The position numbers and the translations under genes are program-made. Shown piece after piece: positions 1-16,922 of a stretch of DNA of 64,000 nucleotides (the stretch's first letter is position 1; each line of letters begins with the position of its first letter). The stretch is from NCBI GenBank assembly GCA_958296105.1, contig OY282441.1, positions 1,275,800 to 1,339,799 on the forward strand, in the 5' to 3' direction. This DNA is from an uncultured Dehalococcoidia bacterium. Lineage in GTDB: Bacteria > Chloroflexota > Dehalococcoidia > Lucifugimonadales > UBA1123. The notes under the pieces were generated by a model. It made no database searches and was not told the origin of the DNA. It saw only the letters and a list, made by a program, of their open reading frames with translations.

Positions 1-303
1 GCGCTGCGGAGGGATCATCTTTCGGCCTCCGCTCACCTGCGGGGCCTCCGCCACCTTCATGGCGCGAATGACGTTGGGACAGTCTATGTCCACGTCCAAG
101 ATTCCGACGTTTGCGCCATCGTTCGCCAAGGTTACCGCCAGGTTGACGGCCACGGTGGTCTTGCCAACTCCGCCCTTTCCGCTGTAGACGCCGACCTTGT
201 GTTCGATCTGCGCCAGTGTCTCGGATATGGCGCGCTTCTGCTCGAACTGGCGACGCATCGCCTCGACTTTTGCCCTAGCCTGCGCCTGCTGCTGTGGATT
301 CAT
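1..303 (-). CDS. Mrp/ApbC-type P-loop ATPase, N-terminal part (cut by window edge)
   Basis: The first 101 residues of a ParA/MinD-like ATPase of the Mrp (ApbC/NBP35) family, which carries and transfers Fe-S clusters in the cytosol. A Gln/Arg-rich helical N-terminus is followed by the deviant Walker A motif SGKGGVGKTT near residues 43-52 and by the switch sequence LDVDIDCPN. The rest of the protein lies outside the window. The ATG at 303 is preceded by AGGAGA on the minus strand. It lies 127 bp downstream of a DUF59 gene on the same strand; these two families are often adjacent or fused, which supports a role in Fe-S assembly. The family call is firm; the exact client proteins are unknown. Confidence 0.88.
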   Translation of the reverse strand, partial: MNPQQQAQARAKVEAMRRQFEQKRAISETLAQIEHKVGVYSGKGGVGKTTVAVNLAVTLANDGANVGILDVDIDCPNVIRAMKVAEAPQVSGGRKMIPPQR

Positions 304-430
304 GGAATTCTCCTGTTCGACAGGGTATGCCGCGAAGATCGAGGGCGACCTTCCGGCCGCCCCGATATTGTCGTATCAAGCTCCGACCCGGGTGGAATGG
401 CGCCCGGCGAAGTGGTAATCGCGCAGTCGG

Positions 431-745
431 TCAGTCGAGACCGAGCAGCTTCTTGCCCTCGTCGGTGATCAGGTCGGGTGTCCAAGGCGGATCGAACGTC
501 AGCTCGACGTTCACGTCTTCGACGTTCTCGATCTCTGCGATGCGCCACTCGGCCTGCTGGGCGATGTACGGGCCCATGCCGCAGCCCGCGAACGTCAGCG
601 TCATCGTGACGTCCACGCTGCCCTCGGCGACCTCGACGCCGTATATCAGCCCCAGATCGACCACGTTGACGGGAATCTCGGGGTCGTACACGTCCCTCAG
701 CGCATCGTAAACTTCTTCGGTGGTGAGCGTTTGGGTGGTGGTCAT
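431..745 (-). CDS. DUF59/MIP18-family Fe-S assembly protein (SufT/PaaD-like)
   Basis: A 104-residue protein of the MIP18 (DUF59) family, small factors that help mature Fe-S proteins. It carries the family signatures DPEIPVNVVDLGLIY (about residues 21-35) and TLTFAGCGMG (about 49-58), with the conserved cysteine at about residue 55, and ends in the typical P-P-W-T-P-D segment. It fills the whole domain with no extra parts. It is followed on the same strand by the Mrp-type ATPase, the classical partner. A possible -10 box (TATACT on the minus strand, 953-958) lies about 210 bp upstream; the leader between contains no other gene that I can support. Confidence 0.9.
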   Translation of the reverse strand: MTTTQTLTTEEVYDALRDVYDPEIPVNVVDLGLIYGVEVAEGSVDVTMTLTFAGCGMGPYIAQQAEWRIAEIENVEDVNVELTFDPPWTPDLITDEGKKLLGLD

Positions 746-989
746 TGTCTAGCCTCCTAGAGCGGCGTCTCCGCTAGTCTTTCTGTTCCCGGGTCTGGTA
801 TGGGCAGCGCCAAACAGCCGATTCTTGCGCAATTCGTCCATTACGCGGCGAGTCGGTCTCTCGGACAACTCTTCTCGCCGGAGCTGCGGACGGCATCCGG
901 AGCGGGCATCGCTGCGACAGGCGCGCTGTCTGATTCAACCAAGGTGGTATGGAGTATAGCATATGTTGGCGGGATGGTCTGCCGCCCGC

Positions 990-2012
990 CTACTCCGCCG
1001 CCGCATCCTCCATCATTCGCAGCATGAGCGCCTCGGCGCGGTCGCGGGTGGCGGCCAGGGTGGTGTAGATCAGGCTCCCTCTGTTCTTGATGATCAGATG
1101 GGCGTCGTCCACCTGCTTGTAGCGGGCGTTGGAGCTGCCTAGCGGCATCGTCTCCATGTCCAGCTGGCCAGCGATCGAGCGCACCAAGAAGGAGACGGCC
1201 ACGCCGGGGTAGCTTGCGGCGCTGACCATTACCACGCCTATATCATGCTCGCTGAAGAAAGCGGCGTCCATGGCGTCCGGTATCTCGGCGGGCAGGCTGC
1301 CGTAGATGCCGAAGGCGACCGTCTCCACGCGCACGATGCCGAAGGCGGTTTCGAGTCCTTCGGCTCCGATGCCTACGAGACGCGCAAGCTGCTGAACGAG
1401 ATCGTTGTCGATGGACACGATCCCCGCAGCCAGAGGAGGGTCGTCATCGGATGCTGGCAGGTTGGTCAGCAGGTTCCACGCCTGCGGCCTTCCTTCGCTG
1501 AGGGGGACGAGCGATCCAGACTCGAAGTCTGCCAGCACGCCGTCCGCCCACAGGGAATCGCCGCGGATAACGTGTATGGCGTTGGCGTCGAGCTGAGTCA
1601 GCGTCGGGTCGTCGTCCGCTCGCCGCTGGTACAGGTCGTATGCGGTCTGGGCGTCCAGATCGGCGGGGAAGCCGAGCGTTCCCGCGAAGTCGTCGAAGCT
1701 GGACAGTACGAGCGCGACCTTGGATATGGGGACAACATCGGGCGCGTCCACTGGCACTTCGGCGTCGGACGGCAGGAAGCGTTCGCGCGCCACGTTCAGC
1801 GACGTCTCCGAGTAGAAGTACAGGTAGAGTACGAACTCGGTATCGGGTATGGGCTGGGTTTCCATGCCCTGGGGCAAAGTCGCGCTGCCCGCGCCGACTT
1901 CCGAGGCGCAGGCGACGCCCAGCAGGGCGATGGCGACGGTTACCAATATGGCGCTCAGAGCGCGCACGGACGACCTCCAGGGACGGTGAATGTTCGTGTT
2001 TTCCTCGTTCAT
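990..2012 (-). CDS. Putative lipoprotein of unknown function
   Basis: A 340-residue exported protein that I do not recognise. The N-terminus has a charged stretch (R-P-W-R) and then a hydrophobic segment ending at a cysteine near residue 35 (GVAC), which suggests a lipoprotein anchor, although position -3 is not the usual leucine. The rest is soluble, acidic and rich in Asp, Leu and Ser, with no recognisable catalytic motif. The ATG at 2012 is used; a TTG one codon upstream is possible. It lies 31 bp downstream of uvrB on the same strand and may be read through from it, but nothing in the sequence links it to repair. Confidence 0.7.
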   Translation of the reverse strand: MNEENTNIHRPWRSSVRALSAILVTVAIALLGVACASEVGAGSATLPQGMETQPIPDTEFVLYLYFYSETSLNVARERFLPSDAEVPVDAPDVVPISKVALVLSSFDDFAGTLGFPADLDAQTAYDLYQRRADDDPTLTQLDANAIHVIRGDSLWADGVLADFESGSLVPLSEGRPQAWNLLTNLPASDDDPPLAAGIVSIDNDLVQQLARLVGIGAEGLETAFGIVRVETVAFGIYGSLPAEIPDAMDAAFFSEHDIGVVMVSAASYPGVAVSFLVRSIAGQLDMETMPLGSSNARYKQVDDAHLIIKNRGSLIYTTLAATRDRAEALMLRMMEDAAAE

Positions 2013-2043
2013 CAATACGAATCTGGTCGGCTCTTGGACGCGG

Positions 2044-4041
2044 CTACGCCACGACCACCTTTCTCAGATCGGTGATCTGGTCGCGCAGCAGGGCCGCCTT
2101 CTCGAATTCGAGCGACTTCGCCGCAGTCTTCATCTGGGATTCCAGATCCTTTATGAGTCTTAGTATATCGTCTTTGGGCATGTCAGAGGAATCCACAGTG
2201 TAGCTCTCGCTCGTTTCGGCGACTGCTCTGACGCGCTCTGTTATGTCGTGGATGGTCTTTTGTATGCTCTGAGGGGTGATGCCGTTCTCGCGGTTGTAGA
2301 CCTGCTGAATCTCGCGGCGGCGTTCGGTCTCGTCGATTGCGCGCTTCATGGAGTCTGTGACCCTATCGGCGTACATGATGACGTGGCCTTCCACGTGGCG
2401 CGCGGCGCGGCCAACAGTCTGGACGAGCGAGGTGGTCGATCTCAGGTAGCCCTCCTTGTCGGCGTCCAGTATCGCCACTAGGCTGACTTCGGGCAGGTCA
2501 AGCCCCTCTCTGAGCAGGTTTATGCCCACGATCACATCATAGACGCCCAGACGCAGGTCGCGCAGTATCTCGCTGCGCTCCAGCGTGTCGATCTCGGAGT
2601 GCAGGTAGTGGGTGCGAATGCCCATCTCGCGCAGGTAGTCCGCCAGCTCTTCCGCCATTCGCTTCGTCAGCGTGGTGACGATGCAGCGCTCACCGCGCCC
2701 CACCCTGAGATTGATCTGGTGAAGCAGATCGTCTATCTGGCCGTCGGTGGGCTTGACGTCTATGATCGGATCGGTCAGACCGGTTGGGCGTATGACCTGC
2801 TCCACCATCTGCTGGGAATGCTCGTACTCGTATGGGCCGGGAGTGGCTGAGACGTACACTGCCTGATTGACGAACTGCTCGAACTCGCCGAAGTGGAGCG
2901 GCCTGTTGTCGAGGGCGGAGGGGAGGCGGAAGCCGTACTCTACCAGCACCTCTTTGCGCGCTCGGTCTCCGTTGTACATGCCGCGAATCTGCGGCAGGGT
3001 CATGTGCGACTCGTCTATGAACAGCAGACTGTCTTCTGGGAAGTAGTCCAGCAGGGTGTACGGCGTGCTGCCGGCGGCGCGCGCGCCCAGATGTCGGGAG
3101 TAGTTTTCCACGCCGGCGCAGTATCCGGTCTCTCGCATCATCTCGAGGTCGTAGCGGGTGCGCTGTTCGAGGCGCTGCGCCTCCAGCAGCTTGCCCTCGC
3201 GCTGGAGTACGGCGAGCTGCTGGATCAGCTCCTCCTCGATGCTGCGCAGCGCGTCTTGCATCTTCTCTTGGGAGGTGACGAAGTGCTTGGCGGGATATAT
3301 GTCTACGTCGGAGCGCTCCGCCAGTATCTCGCCTGTGAGCGGGTCGAGCTCTACGATGCGCTCCACCTCGTCGCCCCAGAACTCTATTCGCACGCCAACG
3401 CTCTCGTATGCGGGGAGTATCTCCAGCGTGTCTCCGCGTATGCGGAAGCGGCCGCGAGCCAGATCGAAGTCGTTGCGCTCGTACTGCATGTCTATCAGCT
3501 GGCGTGAGAGACGCGCCGGGCTGCGTATCTCGCCCCTGCGAACGTGCGCCATGAACCCCTGATACTCTTCGGGTGAGCCGAGTCCGAATATGCAGGAGAC
3601 GGAGGCGACTATCAGCACGTCTCGCCGTGTCAGCAGCGCGCGAGTGGCCGCGTGTCTCAGCTTGTCCAGCTCCTCGTTGATGTCGGCGTCTTTCTCGATG
3701 TACAGGTCGGTGCGCGGAATGTAGGCCTCGGGCTGGTAGTAGTCGTAGTAGCTGACGAAGTACTCGACGGCATTATCTGGGAAGAATCCCCTGAACTCGG
3801 TGGCGAGCTGCGCCGCCAGCGTCTTGTTGTGGGCGATTACCAGAGTGGGGCGCTGAACCTCCTCTATGACGTTGGCCATGGTGAAGGTCTTGCCGCTGCC
3901 TGTGACGCCCATCAGCGACTGGTGGATCATGCCCTTTTGGATGCCAGACACGATACGGTCGACGGCCTGCGGCTGGTCTCCGGTGGGCTGGAAGTCTGAG
4001 ACTATCTTGAACTCTGGCAAGTTTTGCTTCCTCCTGCGCAT
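2044..4041 (-). CDS. uvrB: UvrABC excision nuclease subunit B
   Basis: The 665-residue damage-verifying helicase-like subunit of nucleotide excision repair, which receives damaged DNA from UvrA and recruits UvrC. Visible landmarks are Walker [11 protein letters not shown] (about residues 45-54), the beta-hairpin region [10 protein letters not shown], the helicase motif DESHMT, motif VSATPGPYE, motif [11 protein letters not shown], and a C-terminal UVR motif ([22 protein letters not shown]). The length is normal for the family. It is the last repair gene of the minus-strand run yebC-ruvC-ruvA-methyltransferase-uvrB, but a 190-bp upstream gap with repeated TGTACA boxes suggests its own promoter. 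Confidence 0.98.
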   Translation of the reverse strand: MRRRKQNLPEFKIVSDFQPTGDQPQAVDRIVSGIQKGMIHQSLMGVTGSGKTFTMANVIEEVQRPTLVIAHNKTLAAQLATEFRGFFPDNAVEYFVSYYDYYQPEAYIPRTDLYIEKDADINEELDKLRHAATRALLTRRDVLIVASVSCIFGLGSPEEYQGFMAHVRRGEIRSPARLSRQLIDMQYERNDFDLARGRFRIRGDTLEILPAYESVGVRIEFWGDEVERIVELDPLTGEILAERSDVDIYPAKHFVTSQEKMQDALRSIEEELIQQLAVLQREGKLLEAQRLEQRTRYDLEMMRETGYCAGVENYSRHLGARAAGSTPYTLLDYFPEDSLLFIDESHMTLPQIRGMYNGDRARKEVLVEYGFRLPSALDNRPLHFGEFEQFVNQAVYVSATPGPYEYEHSQQMVEQVIRPTGLTDPIIDVKPTDGQIDDLLHQINLRVGRGERCIVTTLTKRMAEELADYLREMGIRTHYLHSEIDTLERSEILRDLRLGVYDVIVGINLLREGLDLPEVSLVAILDADKEGYLRSTTSLVQTVGRAARHVEGHVIMYADRVTDSMKRAIDETERRREIQQVYNRENGITPQSIQKTIHDITERVRAVAETSESYTVDSSDMPKDDILRLIKDLESQMKTAAKSLEFEKAALLRDQITDLRKVVVA

Positions 4042-4185
4042 ACGAGCGTAAAACTCTCGTTTCGGGCCTCCGCCCGGTGGAGCGGGCAGAGAAGCTCACT
4101 CACGGACTCGGAGGAGAGCCTGCCCCCCAGCCCGCTGAGTCCTGCGCTCCGCCGCTTACGTTACACGCCTCGATTCCATACTCTA

Positions 4186-4205
4186 TTGTACACTCATCTG
4201 TACAC
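4186..4205 (-). promoter_or_regulatory. Candidate uvrB promoter/operator with two TGTACA boxes
   Basis: On the minus strand, GTGTACA occurs twice with a 12-bp period, as palindromic TGTACA at 4188-4193 and 4200-4205. One copy overlaps a TACAAT -10-like box at 4186-4191. A related GTGTAAA element lies further upstream and GTGTAAC downstream. The spacing, near one helical turn, and the overlap with the -10 suggest a repressor site for the repair gene, possibly SOS-type. I see no good -35 box. Confidence 0.4.
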
Positions 4206-4231
4206 CTATCTTCGCTTTACACTTCAGGGCT

Positions 4232-5095
4232 TTACACCTTTCGGGCGACCCAGATCATCTGGGTACTGGTCTCGTCGAATTCGGAGCGGTCGAAGTCGCC
4301 GTACAGCGCTTCGATCTCGAACCCGCAGCATCTCAGCAGGTGGTGGATCTCCCAGCGGTGGCAGTAGCGCAGCTGGTAATCGCGGTACATCTTGCGGCAG
4401 ACTGCCCCGCTTCCGTCCAGCTCTTCTATGAGCATCCGCACGCTCACAATCTGGTTGTAGAAGTCGTAGCCGGTCTGCTGGTAGAGGACATAGCTGTCGC
4501 CGGTCTCAGGATCGGTCACGTCTCGGAGGTGGCGAGGGACGTCGCTCTGTTCGAGAGCCATATAAGGGTCGGGGACGAACACGTCGAACGCCAGCCGTCC
4601 GCGCGGCTGAAGGTGTCGGTGGACACTCCTCAGAGCGCGCACCTGATCTTGGACGGTCATAAGCGCCAGAATCCCCCTGAACGGTATCGTCGCCAGCGCG
4701 AACTTTCTCTCCGCCCCGCGTGAATCTCTGAGATCGAAGTCTCGCATGTCCGCCGCGACCAGTTCGAGCGTTCCCAAGCTCGGACCGAGAGCTTCGATCT
4801 TGCGCCGAGCAGCTGACAGCATGGCGGCGGAGCTGTCGATACCAACCACGTCGCCGCCGCGCGCGGCTGTGGGTATAGCCACGCGCCCGGTTCCGACCCC
4901 CAGCTCCAGAGTCGGCCCGGCCGAGTCCAGCGCCTCGCCAACATAGAACGGGATGTCGGCGCGGACGTAGGAGTAGATGGAGTCGTATATGTCTGCCCAA
5001 GAGTCGTATGCGGACTCGGATTCGGGATCCGCTGACGCCGGCGCAAGCCCGGCGGACACGCTCTGAGCGTGGCGATCGTGTGGCGCTCGCCCCAT
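4232..5095 (-). CDS. Class I SAM-dependent methyltransferase
   Basis: A 287-residue Rossmann-fold methyltransferase. Motif I is LELGVGTGRVAIP (about residues 62-74), followed by the acidic end of strand 2 in VVGIDSS and motif IV-like VAADMRDFDLRD, an arrangement typical of the methyltransferase 25/11 families. The substrate cannot be told from the sequence; the C-terminal part (RYCHRWEIHHLLRCCGFEI) resembles small-molecule methyltransferases. The ATG lies 1 bp past the ruvA stop, so it is probably translated from the ruvCA transcript. An alternative start is possible because the first 30 residues look unstructured. Confidence 0.85.
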   Translation of the reverse strand: MGRAPHDRHAQSVSAGLAPASADPESESAYDSWADIYDSIYSYVRADIPFYVGEALDSAGPTLELGVGTGRVAIPTAARGGDVVGIDSSAAMLSAARRKIEALGPSLGTLELVAADMRDFDLRDSRGAERKFALATIPFRGILALMTVQDQVRALRSVHRHLQPRGRLAFDVFVPDPYMALEQSDVPRHLRDVTDPETGDSYVLYQQTGYDFYNQIVSVRMLIEELDGSGAVCRKMYRDYQLRYCHRWEIHHLLRCCGFEIEALYGDFDRSEFDETSTQMIWVARKV

Positions 5096-5096
5096 A

Positions 5097-5678
5097 TCAC
5101 TCGCCTGCCAGATGTTCGAGAGCGGCGCGTATGCGGTCTTCTTCCGACTCGCTCGCGTTCGTTCTGGACAGCGCCTCTCGCGCCTCGCTGTCTCCGTAGC
5201 CCAGTGCGGTGAGCGCGTCCACCAGATCGGAGTCCGGCGCAGCGCCCGGCGCGTCTCCGAAGTCCAGATCGAGCTTGCCCTTCAGCTCCAGCACGATTCG
5301 GCTGGCGGTGCGCCGTCCGACGCCCGGCACGGTGGAGAGAGTGCGCGTGTCGCCAGCCTCCACAGTCTGCGCCAGCGCCTGCGGGCTGAACCGTCCGAGC
5401 ATGGCGAGCGCAAGGCGCGGGCCGATGCCGCTGATGTCGAGCAGCGTCTCGAAGGTCTGGCGCTCGTCTTCAGTGGGGAATCCGAACAGGGTGAGACTGT
5501 CCTCCCTGACCTGAAGGGAGGTGTAGAGCAGCGCGATATCTCCGAGTCTGCCTACGCTGCTCACCGCAGTGTCGGGGACGTTGACCCTCAGCGTGATGCC
5601 GCCGACGGACAGATCGACCCAGTCGGGCCCGGTGGCGGACAGTGCGCCGCTTACCGATGAGATCAGCGATGAGACCAA
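5097..5678 (-). CDS. ruvA: Holliday junction branch-migration protein RuvA
   Basis: A 193-residue RuvA, the tetrameric Holliday-junction binding subunit that loads the RuvB motor. The N-terminal OB fold begins MVSSLISSVSGAL. Two helix-hairpin-helix motifs follow: LLDISGIGPRLALAML near residues 79-94 and LSTVPGVGRRTASRIV near 114-129. A C-terminal domain III (DALTALGYGDSEAREAL) contacts RuvB. The length is usual. It starts 4 bp after the ruvC stop, in the conserved order yebC-ruvC-ruvA. No ruvB is present in the window next to it; the next gene is a methyltransferase. Confidence 0.97.
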   Translation of the reverse strand: MVSSLISSVSGALSATGPDWVDLSVGGITLRVNVPDTAVSSVGRLGDIALLYTSLQVREDSLTLFGFPTEDERQTFETLLDISGIGPRLALAMLGRFSPQALAQTVEAGDTRTLSTVPGVGRRTASRIVLELKGKLDLDFGDAPGAAPDSDLVDALTALGYGDSEAREALSRTNASESEEDRIRAALEHLAGE

Positions 5679-5682
5679 GTGG

Positions 5683-6177
5683 CTACTCCCACATCTCGAT
5701 TTCGGTCATTTGGCTGCTGCTGATGTGGCAGATGGCTACGGCGAGGGCGTCCGCCCTGTCCGGCGGCTCCAACGGCTCGTCGAGACCCAACAGCGATTGG
5801 ACCATCTCCTGCACCTGCGCCTTGGATGCGCCGCCGTAGTCGGTGACGGCCTTCTTGACCTCGCTCGGCGCGTATGACGCCACCGGCACGCCGTTGGACG
5901 CGGCGGCGATCATGGCGGCCGCCTGCGCCTGTCCCACGGCCATGGCAGCCTTGACGTTGCGCGAGACGAACGGGGTCTCTATAGCTACGAAGTCCGGCTT
6001 CAGGTCTCGGACGATCTGATCGAGTCGTCCGTGCAGCCATCTCAGCCGCTCGGCTATCTCCGCTTTGCGCGGCGGGGCAAGGGCTTCGGACAGGGTGAGG
6101 GTGTAATCGTCGCCGCCGTACTCCACCGCGCCTATGCCCATGCTGTAGGTTCCGGGGTCTATTCCAAGCACCAGCAA
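5683..6177 (-). CDS. ruvC: Holliday junction resolvase RuvC
   Basis: A 164-residue RNase H-fold endonuclease that cuts Holliday junctions symmetrically. The first catalytic aspartate sits in LGIDPGTYSMG (residues 4-14), the glutamate in FVAIETPFVSRNVK (about 63-76), and the C-terminal acidic pair in PPDRADALAVAICH (about 138-151). The length is as expected. It lies downstream of yebC on the minus strand with a 183-bp gap, and is immediately followed by ruvA. Confidence 0.97.
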   Translation of the reverse strand: MLVLGIDPGTYSMGIGAVEYGGDDYTLTLSEALAPPRKAEIAERLRWLHGRLDQIVRDLKPDFVAIETPFVSRNVKAAMAVGQAQAAAMIAAASNGVPVASYAPSEVKKAVTDYGGASKAQVQEMVQSLLGLDEPLEPPDRADALAVAICHISSSQMTEIEMWE

Positions 6178-6360
6178 AATCGCGCCCCTGTCACTCGATG
6201 GCTTACTGAGTTATGCAAACGGGAGACCGAACGCGAACCGCGACTGACGGATCCGCTCCGCCCAGATGGGACTGTGCGGCGTTACAGAGTGGGGCGAGGG
6301 GGGATTCTCTGCTCGCCGCAGAGTGGGGCATCCGATCTGGCGAACGCGACGAATCCATAC

Positions 6361-7116
6361 CTACTCCGCCTGATAGCTCGCCAGCGTTTCGTCCGGGAAG
6401 TCGGCATTGGAATAGACTCTCTGCACGTCGTCAAGCTCTTCCAGCTGGTCGAGGAGTCTGAGTATCTGTCCGGCGGACTTGCCGTCCAGCTCTACGGTGT
6501 GGCTTGGGATCATCGAGACTTCGGAGGAGCTTATGGAGGCGTCGCTGGACTCCAGCGCGCTGCGTATCTCTTCGAGCGTGCTTGGCTCGGAGAACACCTG
6601 AAGCGTGGAGTCGAAGGTGTCGAAGTCGTCCGCGCCCGCGTCTATGGCGATCAGGGTAAGGTCTTCGGCTTCGTCCTCGGATGCGTCGACGGTGATGACG
6701 CCTCTCTTTTCGAACTGCCACGAGACGGATCCCGACTCTGCGAGGTTGCCGCCGGCTCGCGTCAGCGTGGTTCGCACGTCCGACACGGTGCGGTTGCGGT
6801 TGTCGGTGAGTGTCTCCAGCATGATGGCGACTCCGCCCGGGCCGTAGGCTTCGTAAACCGCTTCGATCATCTGAACGCCGTCTTCCGCCCCGCCAGCGCC
6901 GCGCTTGATGGCGCGGTCGATATTTTCGCCGGGCATGTTGGCATCCTTGGCGTGCTGGACTGCCATCCGCAGGCGGAAGTTGGCGTCTGGGTCTCCGCCG
7001 CCCTGCTTGGCTGCGACGATGATCTCGCGCGCCAGCTTGGTGAACAGCTTGCCTCGACGCTGGTCAGTAATCGCCTTGGCGTGCTTTATCTGCTTCCACT
7101 TGGAATGTCCAGCCAT
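6361..7116 (-). CDS. YebC/PmpR-family regulatory protein
   Basis: A 251-residue member of the YebC/TACO1 family. The very conserved N-terminus MAGHSKWKQIKHAKAITD is complete, followed by GKLFTKLAREI and NMPGENIDRAIKRG. Members act as transcriptional regulators or as ribosome-associated factors that help translation of proline-rich stretches; which applies here cannot be told. It heads the yebC-ruvC-ruvA run on the minus strand, a classical neighbourhood. The 292 bp upstream hold no clear gene, only a degenerate copy of an intergenic palindromic repeat near 7296-7320. Confidence 0.95.
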   Translation of the reverse strand: MAGHSKWKQIKHAKAITDQRRGKLFTKLAREIIVAAKQGGGDPDANFRLRMAVQHAKDANMPGENIDRAIKRGAGGAEDGVQMIEAVYEAYGPGGVAIMLETLTDNRNRTVSDVRTTLTRAGGNLAESGSVSWQFEKRGVITVDASEDEAEDLTLIAIDAGADDFDTFDSTLQVFSEPSTLEEIRSALESSDASISSSEVSMIPSHTVELDGKSAGQILRLLDQLEELDDVQRVYSNADFPDETLASYQAE

Positions 7117-7377
7117 GTACGAAACTCCGATGGATCCGGCCTTGCGTCCGCTCCTGAATGGAGGGGGCGAGCCGCGTTTAGAAGGTCTTGCCGCGTGATC
7201 GGGGAGCAGATCGGGTTTCGCCAGATTCTAGCACGCGGTACATAGGCGGTCAAAGCGGGGGGCAATCGTCCCGCGCGGTGGGGGAAGCGAGGTTCACCCT
7301 CACGCATCTAGGGAGAGGATGTATCCAGCCCCAAGCGCGTGTGGAGACGCCGCGAATATGGGTGTCGAATTCTTACA

Positions 7378-7397
7378 ATTGTGATATAGTACACAAT
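7378..7397 (+). promoter_or_regulatory. Operator-like dyad over an extended -10 promoter
   Basis: A perfect inverted repeat ATTGTG - 8 bp - CACAAT surrounds an extended -10 sequence (TG-A-TATAGT, 7382-7390). It is nested inside a looser outer dyad GGGTGT...ACACCC (7360-7404 approximately). The layout, a dyad centred on the -10 just upstream of a small acidic protein, is what autoregulated antitoxin genes show. No -35 is obvious, as is common for extended -10 promoters. Confidence 0.55.
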
Positions 7398-7408
7398 AAC
7401 ACCCACAA

Positions 7409-7666
7409 ATGCGCTCAGGATACGACATGGTCATCAAGGATTCTCTCCACCAACTGGTCGATGAGCTGCCCGAGGAGGAGCTTTCCTCGGCGCTGAGGTT
7501 TCTACAGTATCTCAAGGACGTGGGCAACGATCCATTCGATGAGTCCGCCCTGTCGGACGCGGACGATCTGACGCTGCTGGCAGTCGACGCCGACCCCGAG
7601 CAGTCGGTGGCAGACGCTTGGCAGAAGTACCTAGACGCCAGAACTGGGGTCGAAGCCACTTTCTGA
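7409..7666 (+). CDS. Small acidic antitoxin-like protein (DUF2281-like)
   Basis: An 85-residue acidic protein containing LHQLVDELPEEELSSALRFLQYLK, a helical segment seen in antitoxins paired with RelE- or PIN-type toxins, and an acidic tail. A second ATG at 7427 (after six residues) is an equally good start, giving 79 residues. The dyad-bearing promoter directly upstream suggests autoregulation. No toxin gene can be found downstream: the next 330 bp to the tRNA are non-coding, so this is an orphan, or its partner has been lost. The family call is by resemblance only. Confidence 0.65.
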   Translation: MRSGYDMVIKDSLHQLVDELPEEELSSALRFLQYLKDVGNDPFDESALSDADDLTLLAVDADPEQSVADAWQKYLDARTGVEATF

Positions 7667-7997
7667 CTGATTGCGGTCGGCTAAGTCAAGGGTCGCCTAC
7701 CCTCCAAAGGGAGGATCCGAGACTCGATGGGCTGGCACAGTCAAGCCGTCGTCTCCGTCATTCGAGCGGCATTCTCGCTCAGACGGGAATGGATGAGGGC
7801 ATCATCTTCGCGGAAGAATGCCTCCGTCGCGTGATCATACCCCAACAGCTGGGGTATTCGTTCGGTGTGGGAGATGCCGCGCGCCCCTCGTGTCAGAAGG
7901 CGGGATACCGCCTTGTATTCGGTACGGGGACGAAGCAGGCTCTTTCGCGCCGCCATTCGGTACCCCATTGGTACCCTGTTGGCGGGGTGGGAAGTGG
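7667..7997. other. Non-coding stretch with a perfect hairpin
   Basis: Nothing between the antitoxin-like gene and tRNA-Val looks coding. At 7837-7857 there is a perfect 8-bp stem ATACCCCA / TGGGGTAT with a 5-base loop, without a T-tract. A paired GGTACC...GGTACC occurs near 7960-7976. It may be a remnant of a lost toxin gene or of an element inserted next to the tRNA, but I see no integrase and no repeat of the tRNA end. Confidence 0.35.
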
Positions 7998-8071
7998 TGG
8001 GCGGTACTGGATTTGAACCGGTGACCTCTGCGATGTCAACGCAGCGCTCTAAACCACTGAGCTAACCGCCC
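7998..8071 (-). tRNA. tRNA-Val (anticodon GAC)
   Basis: On the minus strand the sequence folds as a standard cloverleaf: acceptor GGGCGGT pairs with ACCGCCC, the D arm contains TAGCTCAGTGGTTTAGAGC, the anticodon arm is CTGCG-TTGACAT-CGCAG with anticodon GAC (valine), and the T arm contains GGTTCAAAT with one mismatch in its stem. The discriminator is A at 7998. CCA is not encoded. Confidence 0.93.
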
Positions 8072-8239
8072 CTGTGACAAGTGTCGACTAAAAGTCTAGC
8101 AAGGACATGGCGCTTGGTCAAGGAGTTTCGTCTCGGGTGAGGCTGGAGGCGATATACTTCTTGGATTTCCACTGTCTGCGGGACGGTCGAGGAAGTCCCG
8201 TCCGTCCTTCGCAAAACCCCTCCAATCCTCACGCGGGAA

Positions 8240-8312
8240 ATTTGCAAAAGCCCCAGTGAGGAGTCAGCCGGGCGGTCTGGCGGGGATGATTTCGCCACCG
8301 CCGCGGCTGACT
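8240..8312 (-). terminator. Probable terminator of rpoBC
   Basis: Just downstream of the rpoC stop, on the minus strand, AGTCAGCCG (8304-8312) pairs with CGGCTGACT (8262-8270). Inside it GGCGG and GGCG pair with CGCC and CCGCC, making a long GC-rich hairpin. A TTTT run follows about 10 bases later and a second T-rich patch after that. The hairpin is strong; the U-tract is not immediately adjacent. Confidence 0.6.
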
Positions 8313-8326
8313 GTCTCGCTGGTCGC

Positions 8327-12439
<4,113 letters not shown>

Positions 12440-12472
12440 GCTCCATATCAGGGGTGTGGGTCTTTGGGGGTT

Positions 12473-16405
<3,933 letters not shown>

Positions 16406-16584
16406 ACGTTCTCACACTCCTGTGCTAAAGAATGCTGGTTGGATGGAGGGGGCGGCTGGAAGAGGCGACTCGAAAGCTCGGTCACGTCTGGTGTGGGTAG
16501 GGGGAAGTGGGCAAGCGTGTAACGGGATGCTGGGGAGGTGGAGTTCTAAGAGGAAGTCAAAAGGCATAGGGCAACTGGTTGACA

Positions 16585-16614
16585 ATCATACCACAGCCTC
16601 TCTATGGAAGTCAA
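16585..16614 (-). promoter_or_regulatory. rpoBC promoter
   Basis: On the minus strand a -35 box TTGACT (16609-16614) and a -10 box TATGAT (16585-16590) are separated by 18 bp. Transcription would begin near 16578 and leave a leader of about 170 bases before rpoB. Between this promoter and the next minus-strand gene there is no other gene. Confidence 0.75.
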
Positions 16615-16682
16615 ACCAAATCTAGCCGCGGACACATGCTCGTCTGCGACTTGGGGCGAGGAACGACCGGGAGCAGAAGGTT

Positions 16683-16922
16683 CTAGTCCTCCGCGGCCAT
16701 TCGGGTCAGGCTGTCAAGATGGGGTTCAATGTAGCAGTGTCCGAAATAGTACACCTCATAATCAGTCTCGTCTCTAGTCTCGCGGTATTGGCGTCTCGGC
16801 TCAAGGCCGCTGCTGGTCAGGTAAGATCGAATTCTATCGTCTGTCGAGGCGCGGCATAGCGGATCGAACATCAGCAGAACGCGCCGCTCACCGGGAGATA
16901 CGGTTATCGTCTCCAGCTTCAT
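16683..16922 (-). CDS. Small hypothetical protein
   Basis: A 79-residue soluble protein that I do not recognise. It starts MKLETITVSPGERRVLLMFDPL and contains RETRDETDYEVYYFGHCYIE, with a mixed alpha/beta look and no membrane segment. A strong ribosome-binding site (GGAGG) stands 8 bases before the ATG at 16922, and a TACAAT -10-like box lies about 25 bp upstream, so it appears to be a real, separately transcribed gene. It precedes rpoB on the same strand. Confidence 0.6.
   Translation of the reverse strand: MKLETITVSPGERRVLLMFDPLCRASTDDRIRSYLTSSGLEPRRQYRETRDETDYEVYYFGHCYIEPHLDSLTRMAAED

Noticed and set aside
7837-7857. Perfect hairpin as an intrinsic terminator of the antitoxin-like gene
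   Set aside because: There is no T-run after the stem on either strand, so termination cannot be supported.
8140-8260. RNase P RNA-like sequence (GAGGAAGTC) after rpoC
   Set aside because: Only one short motif resembles RNase P; the other conserved parts are absent, and the stretch reads better as a terminator region.
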